This document shows positions 33,601 through 42,650 of a DNA stretch of 64,000 nucleotides, piece after piece. How positions within the stretch are numbered: the first letter of the stretch is position 1; every line of letters starts with the position of its first letter. Where the stretch lies: assembly GCA_016929335.1 (NCBI GenBank), contig JAFGIY010000196.1, positions 1 through 64,000 on the forward strand, read 5' to 3'. The notes beneath the pieces are model-generated. The model saw only the letters and a list, made by a program, of their open reading frames with translations, was not told the origin of the DNA and made no database searches. The stretch is from Acidobacteriota bacterium. GTDB lineage: Bacteria; Acidobacteriota; UBA6911. The translations under genes and the position numbers were made by a program.

Positions 33601-35124
33601 TTATTCCGTCATCGGAGAGGGTATCGGCGCCTTTAATTGGGGCATCGGCCGTGCGGAAAAAAGAAAATGGCACGGCCTGGCAATGATCCGTGCCCATCGA
33701 ACAGCATGCGCATGTCTGGAGCTTTCAGCCGCCATCCCGGTTTTCGCATACATCTGGCGGTAGAGCTTTGAAATCAAAACAAAAGCGAGGCGGGATCGAA
33801 GACTGGAAACGCAGCGGGATCGTCGCCAGATCTTGGAAAGGCTATAAAAAGAGGACCACACTTCCTGGGTCCGGTCCCGGATTTCATCCGCCGACATCGT
33901 CGGATGCGGCAAACAGAGTTTTGGCCTGTTGTCGGGCGGAATGAGCCAATTCCGCGTGAGAGCCCCCTCCTCCCCGGATGCAGAGTTGCCATTTTGGCCT
34001 TTTTCCCAATTTTGAAAATCGATGGTCCCTGGGAAAAGAGTAAGTGGCAGGAACTGCGCGAACGTCAGTTCAGCTCGGTCTGCGAGCTCCGCCGTAGCTG
34101 CAAAAGTATCCGCCGTATCGCTTGGGAGCCCAAAAATAAACGATCCCAGAACATGAATGCCGAATCGGCGGAACCGCTTCAGGCTCGCCACAAGATCTTC
34201 CCCGCTTAGATTGAAGCCTTTGTACATGGCTTTCAGCCCCGCATCCGTAATGGATTCGACGCCGACTAGGGCGCCCTTGATTTGAGCGGACTTCATCGCG
34301 CGCAGAAATTCTTCATCTTCGGCCGCCTCCATTGTGATCTGAGTGAAGAAGACAATGTCGTCGGAAATTCGAGAGAGCTGTTCCATCAGATCGAGCCGTT
34401 TACGGCGCATCGAAATCAGGCTTTCGTATTGACTCTTGTCATCGTGGCGACGCGCCAGCTCAAGATCGTGGATTGTAACCGGGTAGAAGTTGTCATCAGC
34501 AAGAGCAATGAAACGGTAACCCATGCGGCGCAGAGCGACGACTTCCTCGACAATCGCGCCTGCCGGACGCTGGCGCGGCAGCTGGCCGTCGGTTCGCCAT
34601 ACAGAACAGAATGAACAGTGCTTCGGGCAGCCGCGAATCGTTTGCACGGAAGCCCACATGTAGGATCCTCGCGGAGCAAGATCCCAGCGGGCCGGCGCAA
34701 ACTCTGCCGCGTCAATTGCTCCGCCGTCATATAGCGGTTTGGGCTTGCCTGCAGCGCAATCACGAAGCACCTCGGCCCACGCGAGATCTCCATCTCCGCG
34801 AACCACTGCCACCGCACGACCCTGCGACAGCGGTTCCTCCGGATACAGCGTCGCATGAATCCCGCCGAAGACCGGCAACCCGCCATGCGCTCTCACCTGC
34901 CGCCCGATTTCGTATCCACGCCAAGCGTTGCTGGTGTGAATCCCGATCCCGACCACATCTCCCGGAGCGACCTGCTCGAGTTGAAAAGAATCAAGAGTCT
35001 CATCCGTGATTATTGGATCGCCATAGGAACGGGGTGTGGCGCCGGCGAGAACATACAGCCAACGGGGTGTAATGACTCCCACTCCAAAAGAGGCATTGCT
35101 GGGATTGACAAGGTGGACGCGCAT
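33601..35124 (-). CDS. B12-binding radical SAM protein
   Basis: This 507-residue protein has an N-terminal cobalamin-binding-type Rossmann domain (about 1-130, VGIGIHTSNAWRGYEIG). The radical SAM domain carries its cluster motif CPKHCSFCSVW near 178 and a downstream GVESITDAGLKAMYKG strand. The class includes P-methylases, HpnJ-like ring contractases and other C-methylating or rearranging enzymes; the substrate is not predictable. AAGGAG lies 8 bases before the ATG. A second protein of the same architecture is at 36359. Confidence 0.85.
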   Translation of the reverse strand: MRVHLVNPSNASFGVGVITPRWLYVLAGATPRSYGDPIITDETLDSFQLEQVAPGDVVGIGIHTSNAWRGYEIGRQVRAHGGLPVFGGIHATLYPEEPLSQGRAVAVVRGDGDLAWAEVLRDCAAGKPKPLYDGGAIDAAEFAPARWDLAPRGSYMWASVQTIRGCPKHCSFCSVWRTDGQLPRQRPAGAIVEEVVALRRMGYRFIALADDNFYPVTIHDLELARRHDDKSQYESLISMRRKRLDLMEQLSRISDDIVFFTQITMEAAEDEEFLRAMKSAQIKGALVGVESITDAGLKAMYKGFNLSGEDLVASLKRFRRFGIHVLGSFIFGLPSDTADTFAATAELADRAELTFAQFLPLTLFPGTIDFQNWEKGQNGNSASGEEGALTRNWLIPPDNRPKLCLPHPTMSADEIRDRTQEVWSSFYSLSKIWRRSRCVSSLRSRLAFVLISKLYRQMYAKTGMAAESSRHAHAVRWARIIARPCHFLFSARPMPQLKAPIPSPMTE

Positions 35125-35847
35125 TAAGGGAACTCCTTTTTGGCGATCGATTTTGTTTTTATTCAGCCCTTGTAGCTTAAAACATCACGCGATGGATTGT
35201 CTGGCTCAATACGATGACGCGTGAAATGAAGAGGCCTGAAGTCCACCGAAAAATATATAATACCATTGCCCTATTATCAAAAGCACCTCAATTACACGGT
35301 AAATTTGTTCTAATCCGCAATGAGGTAAAAGCCGTCAATGGCCATGTCTATGTTGATGTCAACGTGCATGTTGACGTGGACGAGTCTATTTTGGGACCAA
35401 AGAGGTTTTGCCCAACAATCGTCCAAACGCTTTCGAAGCCAAATCTTGCTTTATTGCTTGTTTCCCATAGTAATGTTTCTATTGCCACTGCGGCGAGCAG
35501 ATTGTCTGGATTGCGCGGAAATTGTTCCATTTTATTGAATTTGAAGGCCCGAACAAAATTCACCTGACCTCAATTAACCGTCAAACCATTCTTTGAAAAT
35601 GCATCCTATGATCCGTCCGGACGGAAGTATTTATTCGTTTAGCGTGATTGTTGTGGTACATTCCTATCCGTCCGGTGGAAACTGCCTCTTCTTGTGCGGC
35701 GCGGAGAGTCACCTAAGAAACAGCCTGACTTGATTCCTCCCCAGTTATTCCTGCACCGAGCCACAATCCATCGCGTTGGATCCGGACAGTGAGCGTCGGG
35801 CATAGGGCCCGACGGCAATTTTTCCGGAATAGAAAAGGAGCGGTGTC
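35125..35847. other. Long intergenic region, no gene recognised
   Basis: The first 450 bp are visibly richer in A+T than the flanking genes. An open frame of 117 codons at 35214-35567 has repetitive VDVNVHVDVD content from a small inverted repeat (GTCAAC/GTTGAC near 35358) and no domain; I do not call it. The rest probably carries the RRM gene promoter and leader. An AAGGAG ribosome site lies just before 35848. Confidence 0.4.
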
Positions 35848-36174
35848 ATGGGTCGAAAACTATTTGTCGGCAATCTCGCGTACTCGATGGGAGAAACCGA
35901 ATTAAGGCAGCTGTTTGAACAGAAGGGAAGTGTCGAATCGGTGACCGTCATGAGGGATCTTGATACGGGGAGATCACGCGGATTTGCTTTCGTGGAAATG
36001 AGCGCAGAAGAGGCTGCGCAGAAAGCCATCACAGAACTGAATGGATATGCAGTGGAAGGACGCAATCTTACAGTCAATGAAGCTCGTCCCAAACAGGAGC
36101 GGCGGGGAGGCGGTGGGAGCCGCTTTCACGGAAACAACCATGGCGGCGGCAGGCATCGAGAACCCCGCTGGTAG
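35848..36174 (+). CDS. RRM-domain RNA-binding protein
   Basis: This is a 108-residue single-RRM protein of the bacterial cold-inducible type. RNP2 is KLFVGNLAYS (residues 4-12), RNP1 is RGFAFVEM (about 44-51), and the C-terminal tail is rich in Gly, Arg and His. These proteins bind single-stranded RNA and are thought to act as RNA chaperones. A strong terminator follows. A cold-shock protein is 2.5 kb away. Confidence 0.92.
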   Translation: MGRKLFVGNLAYSMGETELRQLFEQKGSVESVTVMRDLDTGRSRGFAFVEMSAEEAAQKAITELNGYAVEGRNLTVNEARPKQERRGGGGSRFHGNNHGGGRHREPRW

Positions 36175-36200
36175 TGCTTTAGCCGAAGAAATTGATTAAT

Positions 36201-36254
36201 GGCATCAAGGGAATCCGCGGCAGAAGAGCTTACCGCCGCGGCCGGATGCCTTTT
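36201..36254 (+). terminator. Rho-independent terminator after the RRM gene
   Basis: The nested stem pairs GGCATC with GATGCC and, inside, CCGCGGC with GCCGCGG around a 13-base loop, followed at once by TTTT. It lies 26 bp past the RRM stop codon. Confidence 0.65.
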
Positions 36255-36358
36255 AGAGCCTTTGTTGACCAATTTCTCAGTCCTGGAATCCTGCTATTCG
36301 CCGTATTCCTCGCCTGTCGGTAATTATCCAACAAACAAAGTGAAATGAGAAATAGCCG

Positions 36359-38110
36359 ATGACCAGATTACTGCTGTGCGGGGTTTTCAAGCCCTTTGGA
36401 GTTAAAGACGATACGACAGAGCCGTTATGCACAATGGAGCTTTTAAACAACCAGGTTACGCGGGAGCAGGGAATCCATTCTCCCCGATCCAATAATCCAA
36501 GTTTCGCTCTCTATCTGATGGCTGAAAACATCCGTGTCCCGGTTACGGTGCTGGATTTTCCGACATGGGAAGAGTTTACCCGGGAGATTGACTCGGGCAG
36601 TTATTCGCATGTGGGAATTTCATTCATCACTCCCAATGTGATCAAGGCCGGCCGGATGGCTTCTTATGTCAGAAGCCACTGCCCGAACACCCGGATCATT
36701 CTTGGAGGTCACGGCACGGCTATTCCTGAACTGCGGGAATTGGTGGATTGCGATGAAATCTGCCATGGTGAAGGGGTTTCCTGGTTGCGGAAATATTTCG
36801 GGGAAGATGAGAATCGGCCCATCGTTCATCCCTCTATCCCGTCTGCAATTAATGCATTCATCTATGGCGCTCCTATCATGGGAAAAGCCGGTATCATCAT
36901 TCCCGGAGTCGGTTGCCAGAATTCCTGTCGCTTTTGCGCCACATCCCACAAATTTGACCGCAAATACCATCCATTCCTGCGTACCGGAAAGGATATCTTT
37001 GCCGCCTGCCGCAAAACGGAAGAGGAGCTTGGAGTAGACGATTTCGGATTGATGGATGAGAATTTCTGCAAGGATCCCGTCCGTGCCCGTCAGCTGCTCA
37101 AAGAAATGGAAAAGAAGGGGAAAGCGTATACCTTCAGCACTTTTTCTTCAGCCGAAGCCATTACGGCACTGGGAATCGATTTTCTGCTTCGCTTGGGAGT
37201 GAATTTCCTATGGATCGGAGTTGAATCCAAAGCGGACTTGTTTGAGAAAACGAAGGGCATCGATCTCCACCAGCTGATTGCCGATTTGCAGGACCACGGG
37301 ATTTCGGTGCTGGCATCCGCCATCCTATTTCTGGAGCATCACGATAAAGAAAGCATCCACGAAGATATCGACTGGGCGATCGGGCTGGAATCCGACCTGC
37401 TCCAGTTCATGGAGCTGGGCCCAACTCCGGGAACGCGTCTCTATAAGGATTATGAGGAGGAGGGGAAAATTATCGCCGGCATACCATGGCCGCGGAAACA
37501 CGGACAGGATGAGATCTGGTTCCGTCACCCGCATTTCACCTTGCCGGAAACCGCTGCCTATCTGCGTGAAGCTTTTATCAGGAAATTTCTTGCGCACGGG
37601 CCTGGCGTGCTGAACATGGCGATGACGGCCATCAAAGGCTACCTGAGGGTAAAGGCGGAAGTTGCGGAAAGGGAGAGATCAGGATTGAAGTGGGATCCGG
37701 AGACACTCCGATATGTTCCCGGCGACAATGCCGGCCCGGATGTGTTTATGCAAATGCGCCTGGATTCCATAAAAGGGAATGCCCTGCGCTTCAGGCCTGC
37801 GCTGAGCGCTGCTCTGAAATATGCCCCCAACCGCCAGGCCGCCGAAAAATGCCGAAAGGTAATGGCACTTTATAATGAAGCTTTCGGCCCCATGACCATA
37901 ATCGAGCGCGCAAAATCTCTTGTGGTGCGTTTTCTTGCCATACGCGAGAACCGCCGGACGAGAAAAGAGGGCGCGATCATGCGGCAGCCTCCTACCAAGC
38001 GCATCGCGTATCCCGATAGAGCCCTTAAGCCCGCGGCGAAAAAATGCGCCGTGGCAATCGGCCCGATTGTTGAACAGCCTGAAGTGGAGGCAACCGCCCA
38101 GCCGGTCTGA
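36359..38110 (+). CDS. B12-binding radical SAM protein
   Basis: This is a 583-residue protein with an N-terminal cobalamin-binding-like domain (about 1-150; HVGISFITPNVIKAGRMA, TRIILGGHGTA). The radical SAM core has a cluster motif CQNSCRFCATSH near 188 and downstream FLWIGVESKADLFEKTKG. The C-terminal 130 residues are basic and of unknown fold. It is not a close copy of the minus-strand protein at 33601. The substrate is unknown; family roles include methylation of unactivated carbon and lipid modification. Confidence 0.85.
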   Translation: MTRLLLCGVFKPFGVKDDTTEPLCTMELLNNQVTREQGIHSPRSNNPSFALYLMAENIRVPVTVLDFPTWEEFTREIDSGSYSHVGISFITPNVIKAGRMASYVRSHCPNTRIILGGHGTAIPELRELVDCDEICHGEGVSWLRKYFGEDENRPIVHPSIPSAINAFIYGAPIMGKAGIIIPGVGCQNSCRFCATSHKFDRKYHPFLRTGKDIFAACRKTEEELGVDDFGLMDENFCKDPVRARQLLKEMEKKGKAYTFSTFSSAEAITALGIDFLLRLGVNFLWIGVESKADLFEKTKGIDLHQLIADLQDHGISVLASAILFLEHHDKESIHEDIDWAIGLESDLLQFMELGPTPGTRLYKDYEEEGKIIAGIPWPRKHGQDEIWFRHPHFTLPETAAYLREAFIRKFLAHGPGVLNMAMTAIKGYLRVKAEVAERERSGLKWDPETLRYVPGDNAGPDVFMQMRLDSIKGNALRFRPALSAALKYAPNRQAAEKCRKVMALYNEAFGPMTIIERAKSLVVRFLAIRENRRTRKEGAIMRQPPTKRIAYPDRALKPAAKKCAVAIGPIVEQPEVEATAQPV

Positions 38111-38171
38111 ATGCGGGCGAAGGCGGCGCATCATAAGCGCCGGAATGCTGCTGTTTAGAGAGAGCGGATTT

Positions 38172-38381
38172 CTAATGTCGCTTGCGCCGGTGAAAGGGCT
38201 TTTTGGATCGGGGGCGTGGCGGTGGCTGGCTTCCATTGTCTCCCGTCGGATTGATCGTAGACAGAGAGATACGTTTGCCGCATCGGGAACAGTGGTAGTT
38301 GTCGTGGCTCAGTGCTATGAACGGTACGCGCGACTGGGAACCGCAGTTGGGACAATTTACATATACTTCACCTCTTGCCAT
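38172..38381 (-). CDS. Small zinc-ribbon protein
   Basis: This 69-residue protein has two CxxC knuckles, VNCPNCGSQ at residues 9-17 and YHCSRCGKR near 29-37, typical of a zinc ribbon. The basic tail RPRSKKPFHRRKRH suggests nucleic-acid contact. A purine-rich AGGAAGGA lies about 10 bases before the ATG. It is convergent with the radical SAM gene. It could be a truncated domain of a larger protein, but the start and tail look self-contained. Confidence 0.6.
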   Translation of the reverse strand: MARGEVYVNCPNCGSQSRVPFIALSHDNYHCSRCGKRISLSTINPTGDNGSQPPPRPRSKKPFHRRKRH

Positions 38382-38585
38382 ACTCGTATATCCTTCCTCT
38401 CACGAGCCTGTCGACAGCCCGAGAAGGCTTTATATCCCGAGACACATACGCAGATTCCGTTTAATCTCTTCGATTGTGTTCGAGATAAAGGATTGGATTT
38501 CAAAACGCCTCTATACGACATTTGAGCCGGGCTTCTAATAGCTCGACAGACTTCTCAGGAGAGGCGGATCGATTTGCAGGAAGGC

Positions 38586-38611
38586 AGAGGCTCCAGACAT
38601 CTGGAGCCTCT
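38586..38611 (-). terminator. Hairpin downstream of the cold-shock gene
   Basis: A perfect 12-bp inverted repeat (AGAGGCTCCAGA) with a 2-base loop begins 18 bp past the csp stop codon. It is followed on the minus strand by GCCTTCC rather than a U-tract, so it may protect the 3' end as much as terminate. Confidence 0.5.
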
Positions 38612-38629
38612 GATGCAGGGTCAGCAAAC

Positions 38630-38833
38630 TTACAGCTTTACCACGTTCTGAGCCTGTAATCCCTTCGGGCCTTTGGCTACATCGAATTCAATGCTGTCGC
38701 CTTCGTTAAGCGACTTAAATCCTCCGCCTTGAATGGCGCTGTGATGCACAAAAACATCATCGCCGGAATTACGGCTGATAAAACCATAGCCTTTTTCGTT
38801 ATTAAACCACTTTACGGTTCCTTGTTCTTTCAT
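38630..38833 (-). CDS. csp: Cold-shock protein (CspA family)
   Basis: This is a 67-residue OB-fold protein with both RNA-binding motifs: KGYGFISR near residue 15 and DVFVHHSAI near 26. Length and sequence are typical ([15 protein letters not shown]). I start it at the ATG at 38833; the open frame extends further up, but the family length supports this Met. It acts as an RNA chaperone. The long leader contains a U-tract hairpin (38918-38952) that may regulate expression. Confidence 0.95.
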   Translation of the reverse strand: MKEQGTVKWFNNEKGYGFISRNSGDDVFVHHSAIQGGGFKSLNEGDSIEFDVAKGPKGLQAQNVVKL

Positions 38834-38917
38834 CTTATTCCTAATCTGTTGGCCCTCTGTTGAGGGCATTTTGTTTAAATGGATGGTTTCAGCAATCATC
38901 CGCAATTTCTCAGGCAT

Positions 38918-38952
38918 AAAAAAAGCTGCTTCCCCCTTCAGGAGTCTGCAGC
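38918..38952 (-). terminator. Hairpin with U7 tract in the csp leader
   Basis: On the minus strand GCTGC pairs with GCAGC and, inside, CTCC with GGGG, followed directly by seven T. It is 85 bases before the csp ATG. It is either the end of upstream transcription or an attenuator in the csp leader, as cold-shock genes often have regulatory 5' UTRs. No other gene is seen between here and lysC (to 39231). Confidence 0.55.
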
Positions 38953-39231
38953 GTCTTCAATCAACGAAATCTTACAAAAACCCTATTGAGGCCGTAATCA
39001 TACAGATATTCCGTAAGAAAGGCCATAGCTAATTCTCAAATATTCAATTAATGATACAATTCCGGTTCACCCGCTTGTTATTAAAGGAATTCCATACCGG
39101 GGCGCTTTGAAAGCCATACACGCAGATACTTCCGGGCGGCATGGCTCCAAATAGGAAGTCCTTCCGTCGGCAACTGAATGCAGATACGCAGCGATCGCTT
39201 TTTAGCCGGCTTCCGTTGCCGCTCTTCCCAG

Positions 39232-40467
39232 TCAGGCCTTTTGGGTAGGCATCTCGATAAAATGCCTGTGAAAAGACCGGACGACTTCTCGCATGCGCGT
39301 GCGATCGATGAGGAATGTAATTCTGAATGAGGATGTGTGCAGGCCCGCCATTGCCGCATTCAAATTGGCGAGCAGAGTCAGGGAATCCATCAGAAATCCA
39401 TAGCGGTCCGATATCCCCGATCCGATGATGGATACCGCTGAAAGATTCCGCATTATCCGGACTCGCGGCTCAACCAGACCGCCCAGTTGACTGAGCACCG
39501 ATGCAATTTGGTAGTTCTCTTTTTCCGGAATAACCAGGCTTCCGCAAAGCGCATTATGCAGGCCGGGATGGAAGGAAATTTGTTTGGTTCTGAGTCCCTT
39601 CTGCTCGAAGAAGGCCGCGAGCGCGGATAGGCTCTGCATTCCTTCTCCGCTGTCAGTATCGACCTGGAGCAGGATGACTTTCTCCTCGTGGGCGATGCCG
39701 ACGACGCGCGGTTTTATCCGGCCTTCCAGATCCTTGATAAAAGTGCCTGCGCCATCAGGCTCCATAGTGCACTTCGCATGGATGACGGTGTTGTTTGTTT
39801 TGGCGAATTCCACTGAACCCGGATGGAGAACGCGTGCTCCCGCTTCACCCAGTTCCTGCATCTCCTGATAGGATATCTCTCCCAGCCGGGCGGCATTTTC
39901 GACGAGGCGGGGATCGGCAGTAAAAACGCCATTGACGTCGGAGTAAATCTCGCAGATTTCGGCTTCGAGGGCGGATGCAAGCGCAACCGCCGTGACGTCC
40001 GAACCGCCGCGGCCAAGCGTGGTAATTTCTTTTTTGAAGCTGACGCCCTGAAATCCTCCAACGACGGGCACAAAACCTTCATCGAGAGCCTGATGAACAC
40101 GGAATGGCCGGATCTCGATGATCCGGGCATTTGTATGATTGTCGTCAGTTATAATGCCGGCCTGGGAACCGCTTAAGGCCAGTGCGGGACAACCCCGGGA
40201 ATTGAGTGCAATGGAGAGCAATGCCGCACTGATGCGTTCTCCGCTGCTCAGCAGCATATCCATTTCGCGGGGCGAGGGATCGGGCGTGAAGGATCGAGCT
40301 TCGTCGATAAAGCCGTCCGTCTGCCGGGCTCGAGCCGACACGACAACGACGATCCGATAGCCGGAGGCAATCTTCCGCAGGACGATGTCGGCAACCCGGC
40401 CGACACAGCCGGCATCCGCCATCGATGTTCCCCCGAATTTCAAAACGATTGTCGGCTTTGAAGTCAT
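39232..40467 (-). CDS. lysC: Aspartate kinase
   Basis: This is a 411-residue monofunctional aspartokinase. The kinase domain starts VLKFGGTSMADAG (residues 8-20) and includes TTLGRGGSDVTAVALA near 152 and the IYSDVNGVFTADPR segment. Two ACT domains follow (about 270-400; VILLQVDTDSG, VSIIGSGISDRYG), so feedback control by lysine or threonine is likely. It makes aspartyl phosphate, the first step to lysine, methionine and threonine. It stands alone, divergent from the RsbW-like gene. Confidence 0.93.
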   Translation of the reverse strand: MTSKPTIVLKFGGTSMADAGCVGRVADIVLRKIASGYRIVVVVSARARQTDGFIDEARSFTPDPSPREMDMLLSSGERISAALLSIALNSRGCPALALSGSQAGIITDDNHTNARIIEIRPFRVHQALDEGFVPVVGGFQGVSFKKEITTLGRGGSDVTAVALASALEAEICEIYSDVNGVFTADPRLVENAARLGEISYQEMQELGEAGARVLHPGSVEFAKTNNTVIHAKCTMEPDGAGTFIKDLEGRIKPRVVGIAHEEKVILLQVDTDSGEGMQSLSALAAFFEQKGLRTKQISFHPGLHNALCGSLVIPEKENYQIASVLSQLGGLVEPRVRIMRNLSAVSIIGSGISDRYGFLMDSLTLLANLNAAMAGLHTSSFRITFLIDRTRMREVVRSFHRHFIEMPTQKA

Positions 40468-40616
40468 GGTTGCATGGGCCCATTCTAACCGAAATTGGAT
40501 TATGATATATAGATAAGAAAAGGATGCAGCCGTTTGCCTGAATCATACCTGCGGGCCCTGTTGCTCCTGCTCCAGGACCGGTTCTCCTCTTGCCCATTGC
40601 GCCAAGGAGTAAGGAT

Positions 40617-41078
40617 ATGTCGACCGAATCCCCTGCCCGTTGTGAATTCGACAGCAGCAAGCTTCTGATAGAGCTGGATGTAACGCTGCGGGGCGACGTT
40701 CATGCGATCGCGCCCGTCGTCGATAAGGTCATGGCCATTATCGGCGAAATGGGCTGTGCCGGCGGCCGGGAGTTCGAGATTGAACTGGCAATCAGCGAGG
40801 CCCTCGCCAACGCAATTAAACACGGGACGGCACAGGATCCATCCAAGCAGATTCAGATCTGCGTCGCGTGCGACCACATGCGCGGCATGCTCATCGTCGT
40901 CCGCGATCCGGGGCCGGGATTCGATCCCGCATCCATACCGAGCCCCATCGTAGGCCAGAATCTTTTCTCAACACACGGCCGGGGAATTTACCTTATCAAC
41001 CGGCTGGTGGACGAGGTTCGCTTCGAGAAAGGCGGAACCGAGATTCACATGCGCCTGAATCCTCCCGGCACACGATAA
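40617..41078 (+). CDS. RsbW-like anti-sigma factor/serine kinase ATPase
   Basis: This is a 153-residue single-domain GHKL ATPase. I start it at the ATG at 40617, with AAGGAG 7 bases upstream. The N box is ELAISEALANAIKHG near 57, the G1 box VVRDPGPGFDP near 93 and the G2 box GRGIYLINRLVDEV near 122. Such proteins bind and phosphorylate anti-sigma antagonists (STAS proteins) or hold sigma factors. No STAS partner or sigma factor is adjacent, so its target is elsewhere. Confidence 0.85.
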   Translation: MSTESPARCEFDSSKLLIELDVTLRGDVHAIAPVVDKVMAIIGEMGCAGGREFEIELAISEALANAIKHGTAQDPSKQIQICVACDHMRGMLIVVRDPGPGFDPASIPSPIVGQNLFSTHGRGIYLINRLVDEVRFEKGGTEIHMRLNPPGTR

Positions 41079-41093
41079 CCCGCTTTCTTGTCA

Positions 41094-41112
41094 GCCACGA
41101 ATTGACACGAAT
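41094..41112 (+). repeat. GCCACGAATTGACACGAAT repeat, copy 4
   Basis: This is an exact consensus copy, 16 bp beyond the stop codon of the RsbW-like gene. Confidence 0.75.
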
Positions 41113-41181
41113 ACTATGAGGATAAGCCTGCTCTCTTACCCGACAAACTATGGATAATGGGGGAATACGCCGGATAAACAC

Positions 41182-41210
41182 AAAAGGCCGCTCACAAAAA
41201 GCGGCCCTTT
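41182..41210. terminator. Bidirectional terminator
   Basis: A GGCCGCT/AGCGGCC stem with a 7-base loop is flanked by AAAA on the left and CTTT on the right, so it can end both the RsbW-like transcript (plus) and the PEP-CTERM transcript (minus, where it is 36 bp past the stop). The minus-strand U-tract is the better one. Confidence 0.75.
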
Positions 41211-41242
41211 GTCTTCGAGTATAAGTATATAAATGAAGCCTG

Positions 41243-41890
41243 CTATTTCTTTCTCCGCCATGCGGCAATGCCGGCTAAGCCAAGTCCGGTGCCGAGAAGC
41301 AGGAGAGACGTGGGTTCCGGAACGATATCAACCGGAGGAGCACTGGTTATCGCGCCGATCGCGTCGATGTCCGCACCAACAGTGTTACCAGACTGATCGT
41401 CCAGATTGGGGTCATCCGTCAGCCTCACGAAGGAGAAGAAGTCAAGTTGCGTCCATCCGAAGGCATCGATGTCGACTCCTTTCGTTGCACCCGTCACCGC
41501 GCCAACTGAATACCAAGTAGCGCCATTTTTACTGATTTCCACAAAAGTATCTTCAACATCCGGGCCGATCTCAAAAATCCACAGATCTTTGTCGCTGTTG
41601 CCGCTGCCGGTAAGCGAATTATCCGTAAACTGCACGGTTATGCTGCCACCGTCGCCAAGCGAAACATATCCTTCCGTAGGTCCTTCGGGATAGTCAGGAG
41701 CTCCAATCGCCTCTGATGCAATTCTGTATGGCGCTGTCGGCTGGCCGCTTTTTATGACCGGATCATATGAAACAATCACATCGGCGAAAGATACGATTCC
41801 CTGAGGGAACTCAACCCCATGAAAAGTATCCGCAAACACAGGACATGCAAAGATGCAAATGGCGGCTAAAACAACATATGTGGCCTTCAT
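41243..41890 (-). CDS. PEP-CTERM sorting-domain protein
   Basis: This is a 215-residue exported protein. The start at 41890 has GGAGG a few bases upstream and gives a clean signal peptide (MKATYVVLAAICIFACPVFA). The body is a beta-rich domain (VSLGDGGSITVQFTDNSL, DTFVEISKNGATWYSVGAV). The C-terminus carries PEP-CTERM: VPEPTSLLLLGTGLGLAG followed by AAWRRKK. Exosortase (EpsH/XrtA) removes such tails and exports the protein into the extracellular matrix. No exosortase is in the window. A decayed paralogue fragment lies 400 bp upstream. Confidence 0.88.
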   Translation of the reverse strand: MKATYVVLAAICIFACPVFADTFHGVEFPQGIVSFADVIVSYDPVIKSGQPTAPYRIASEAIGAPDYPEGPTEGYVSLGDGGSITVQFTDNSLTGSGNSDKDLWIFEIGPDVEDTFVEISKNGATWYSVGAVTGATKGVDIDAFGWTQLDFFSFVRLTDDPNLDDQSGNTVGADIDAIGAITSAPPVDIVPEPTSLLLLGTGLGLAGIAAWRRKK

Positions 41891-42274
41891 GGTATTACCT
41901 CCAAGTAGTCCGTAAGAAATGACCCAGTTTAGAGCAAACATTATTAATAAATGCAATTGCATGCCCCAATCGAGCAGAGGAATAGAAGTATCAGTTGGAT
42001 GGTGATGCTAAATGCTTATATATCAATATATTCGGAGATCCATAATAATTTGGTTATCCGGAGCCGTGGAAATTTAGGAAGATGAGATATGTAAAAGGCT
42101 TTTACAACTTTATATGATAATTAATTTCAGAAAACGATTAAACTAAGGAATAGCTTAAGTATTTGATCCATCAGCGTAAGGCCTGAAGTGTAAGATAAAC
42201 TTACAGCTGAAGGCGGCGGATTTTCTGAAAAGCCCGAAGAGATTTTTTTGGATTTTGCTTCCGCAAATAAATGG

Positions 42275-42408
42275 AATCATGCGTTTGGAATTCGGGCGGC
42301 ATCGCCTGCACAAGCACCATCGAACCGGTAACCGCACCCACCGAGCACCCATGTTTTACCGTTTTTTCTGATCTCCACGAACGTGTCTTCTGCATCGCAG
42401 GGAATATC
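42275..42408 (-). pseudogene. Frameshifted fragment of a PEP-CTERM protein paralogue
   Basis: On the minus strand one frame reads EDTFVEIRKNGKTW and, after a one-base insertion, the next frame continues CSVGAVTGSMVLVQAM. The intact gene at 41243 reads DTFVEISKNGATWYSVGAVTG at the same place. The duplicate is therefore a partial tandem copy that has decayed. The remainder of the 41891-42650 gap is A+T-rich and holds no gene I can recognise. Confidence 0.75.
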
Positions 42409-42650
42409 CGCCGATTCCGAGGTTATGTGACAATCGCATCAGGAGTTGGGAAATTGCCGAACAATGGGGAAAATCGGTTTGATGGAAGGCAAATGGTCCA
42501 GAGTAAAGATTTCGTGCCCTTTTTATGCTTATATGCTAGTTTTGCTCAACCGGATTGTCCCGGATCGGCTCCTGATTCATTTGTATTGTTTCTACGGCTT
42601 CGGTCGGTGAGTGCCAAAATCAGCCAGCCAATCGAGCGGGAGGACGGAAA

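Noticed and set aside
35214-35567. A 117-codon plus-strand frame in the gap before the RRM gene
   Set aside because: Its VDVNVHVDVD stretch comes from a short inverted repeat, the region is A+T-rich and no family matches.
39081-39359. A 92-codon minus-strand frame overlapping the lysC end
   Set aside because: It is out of frame with the conserved aspartate kinase C-terminus and has no support of its own.
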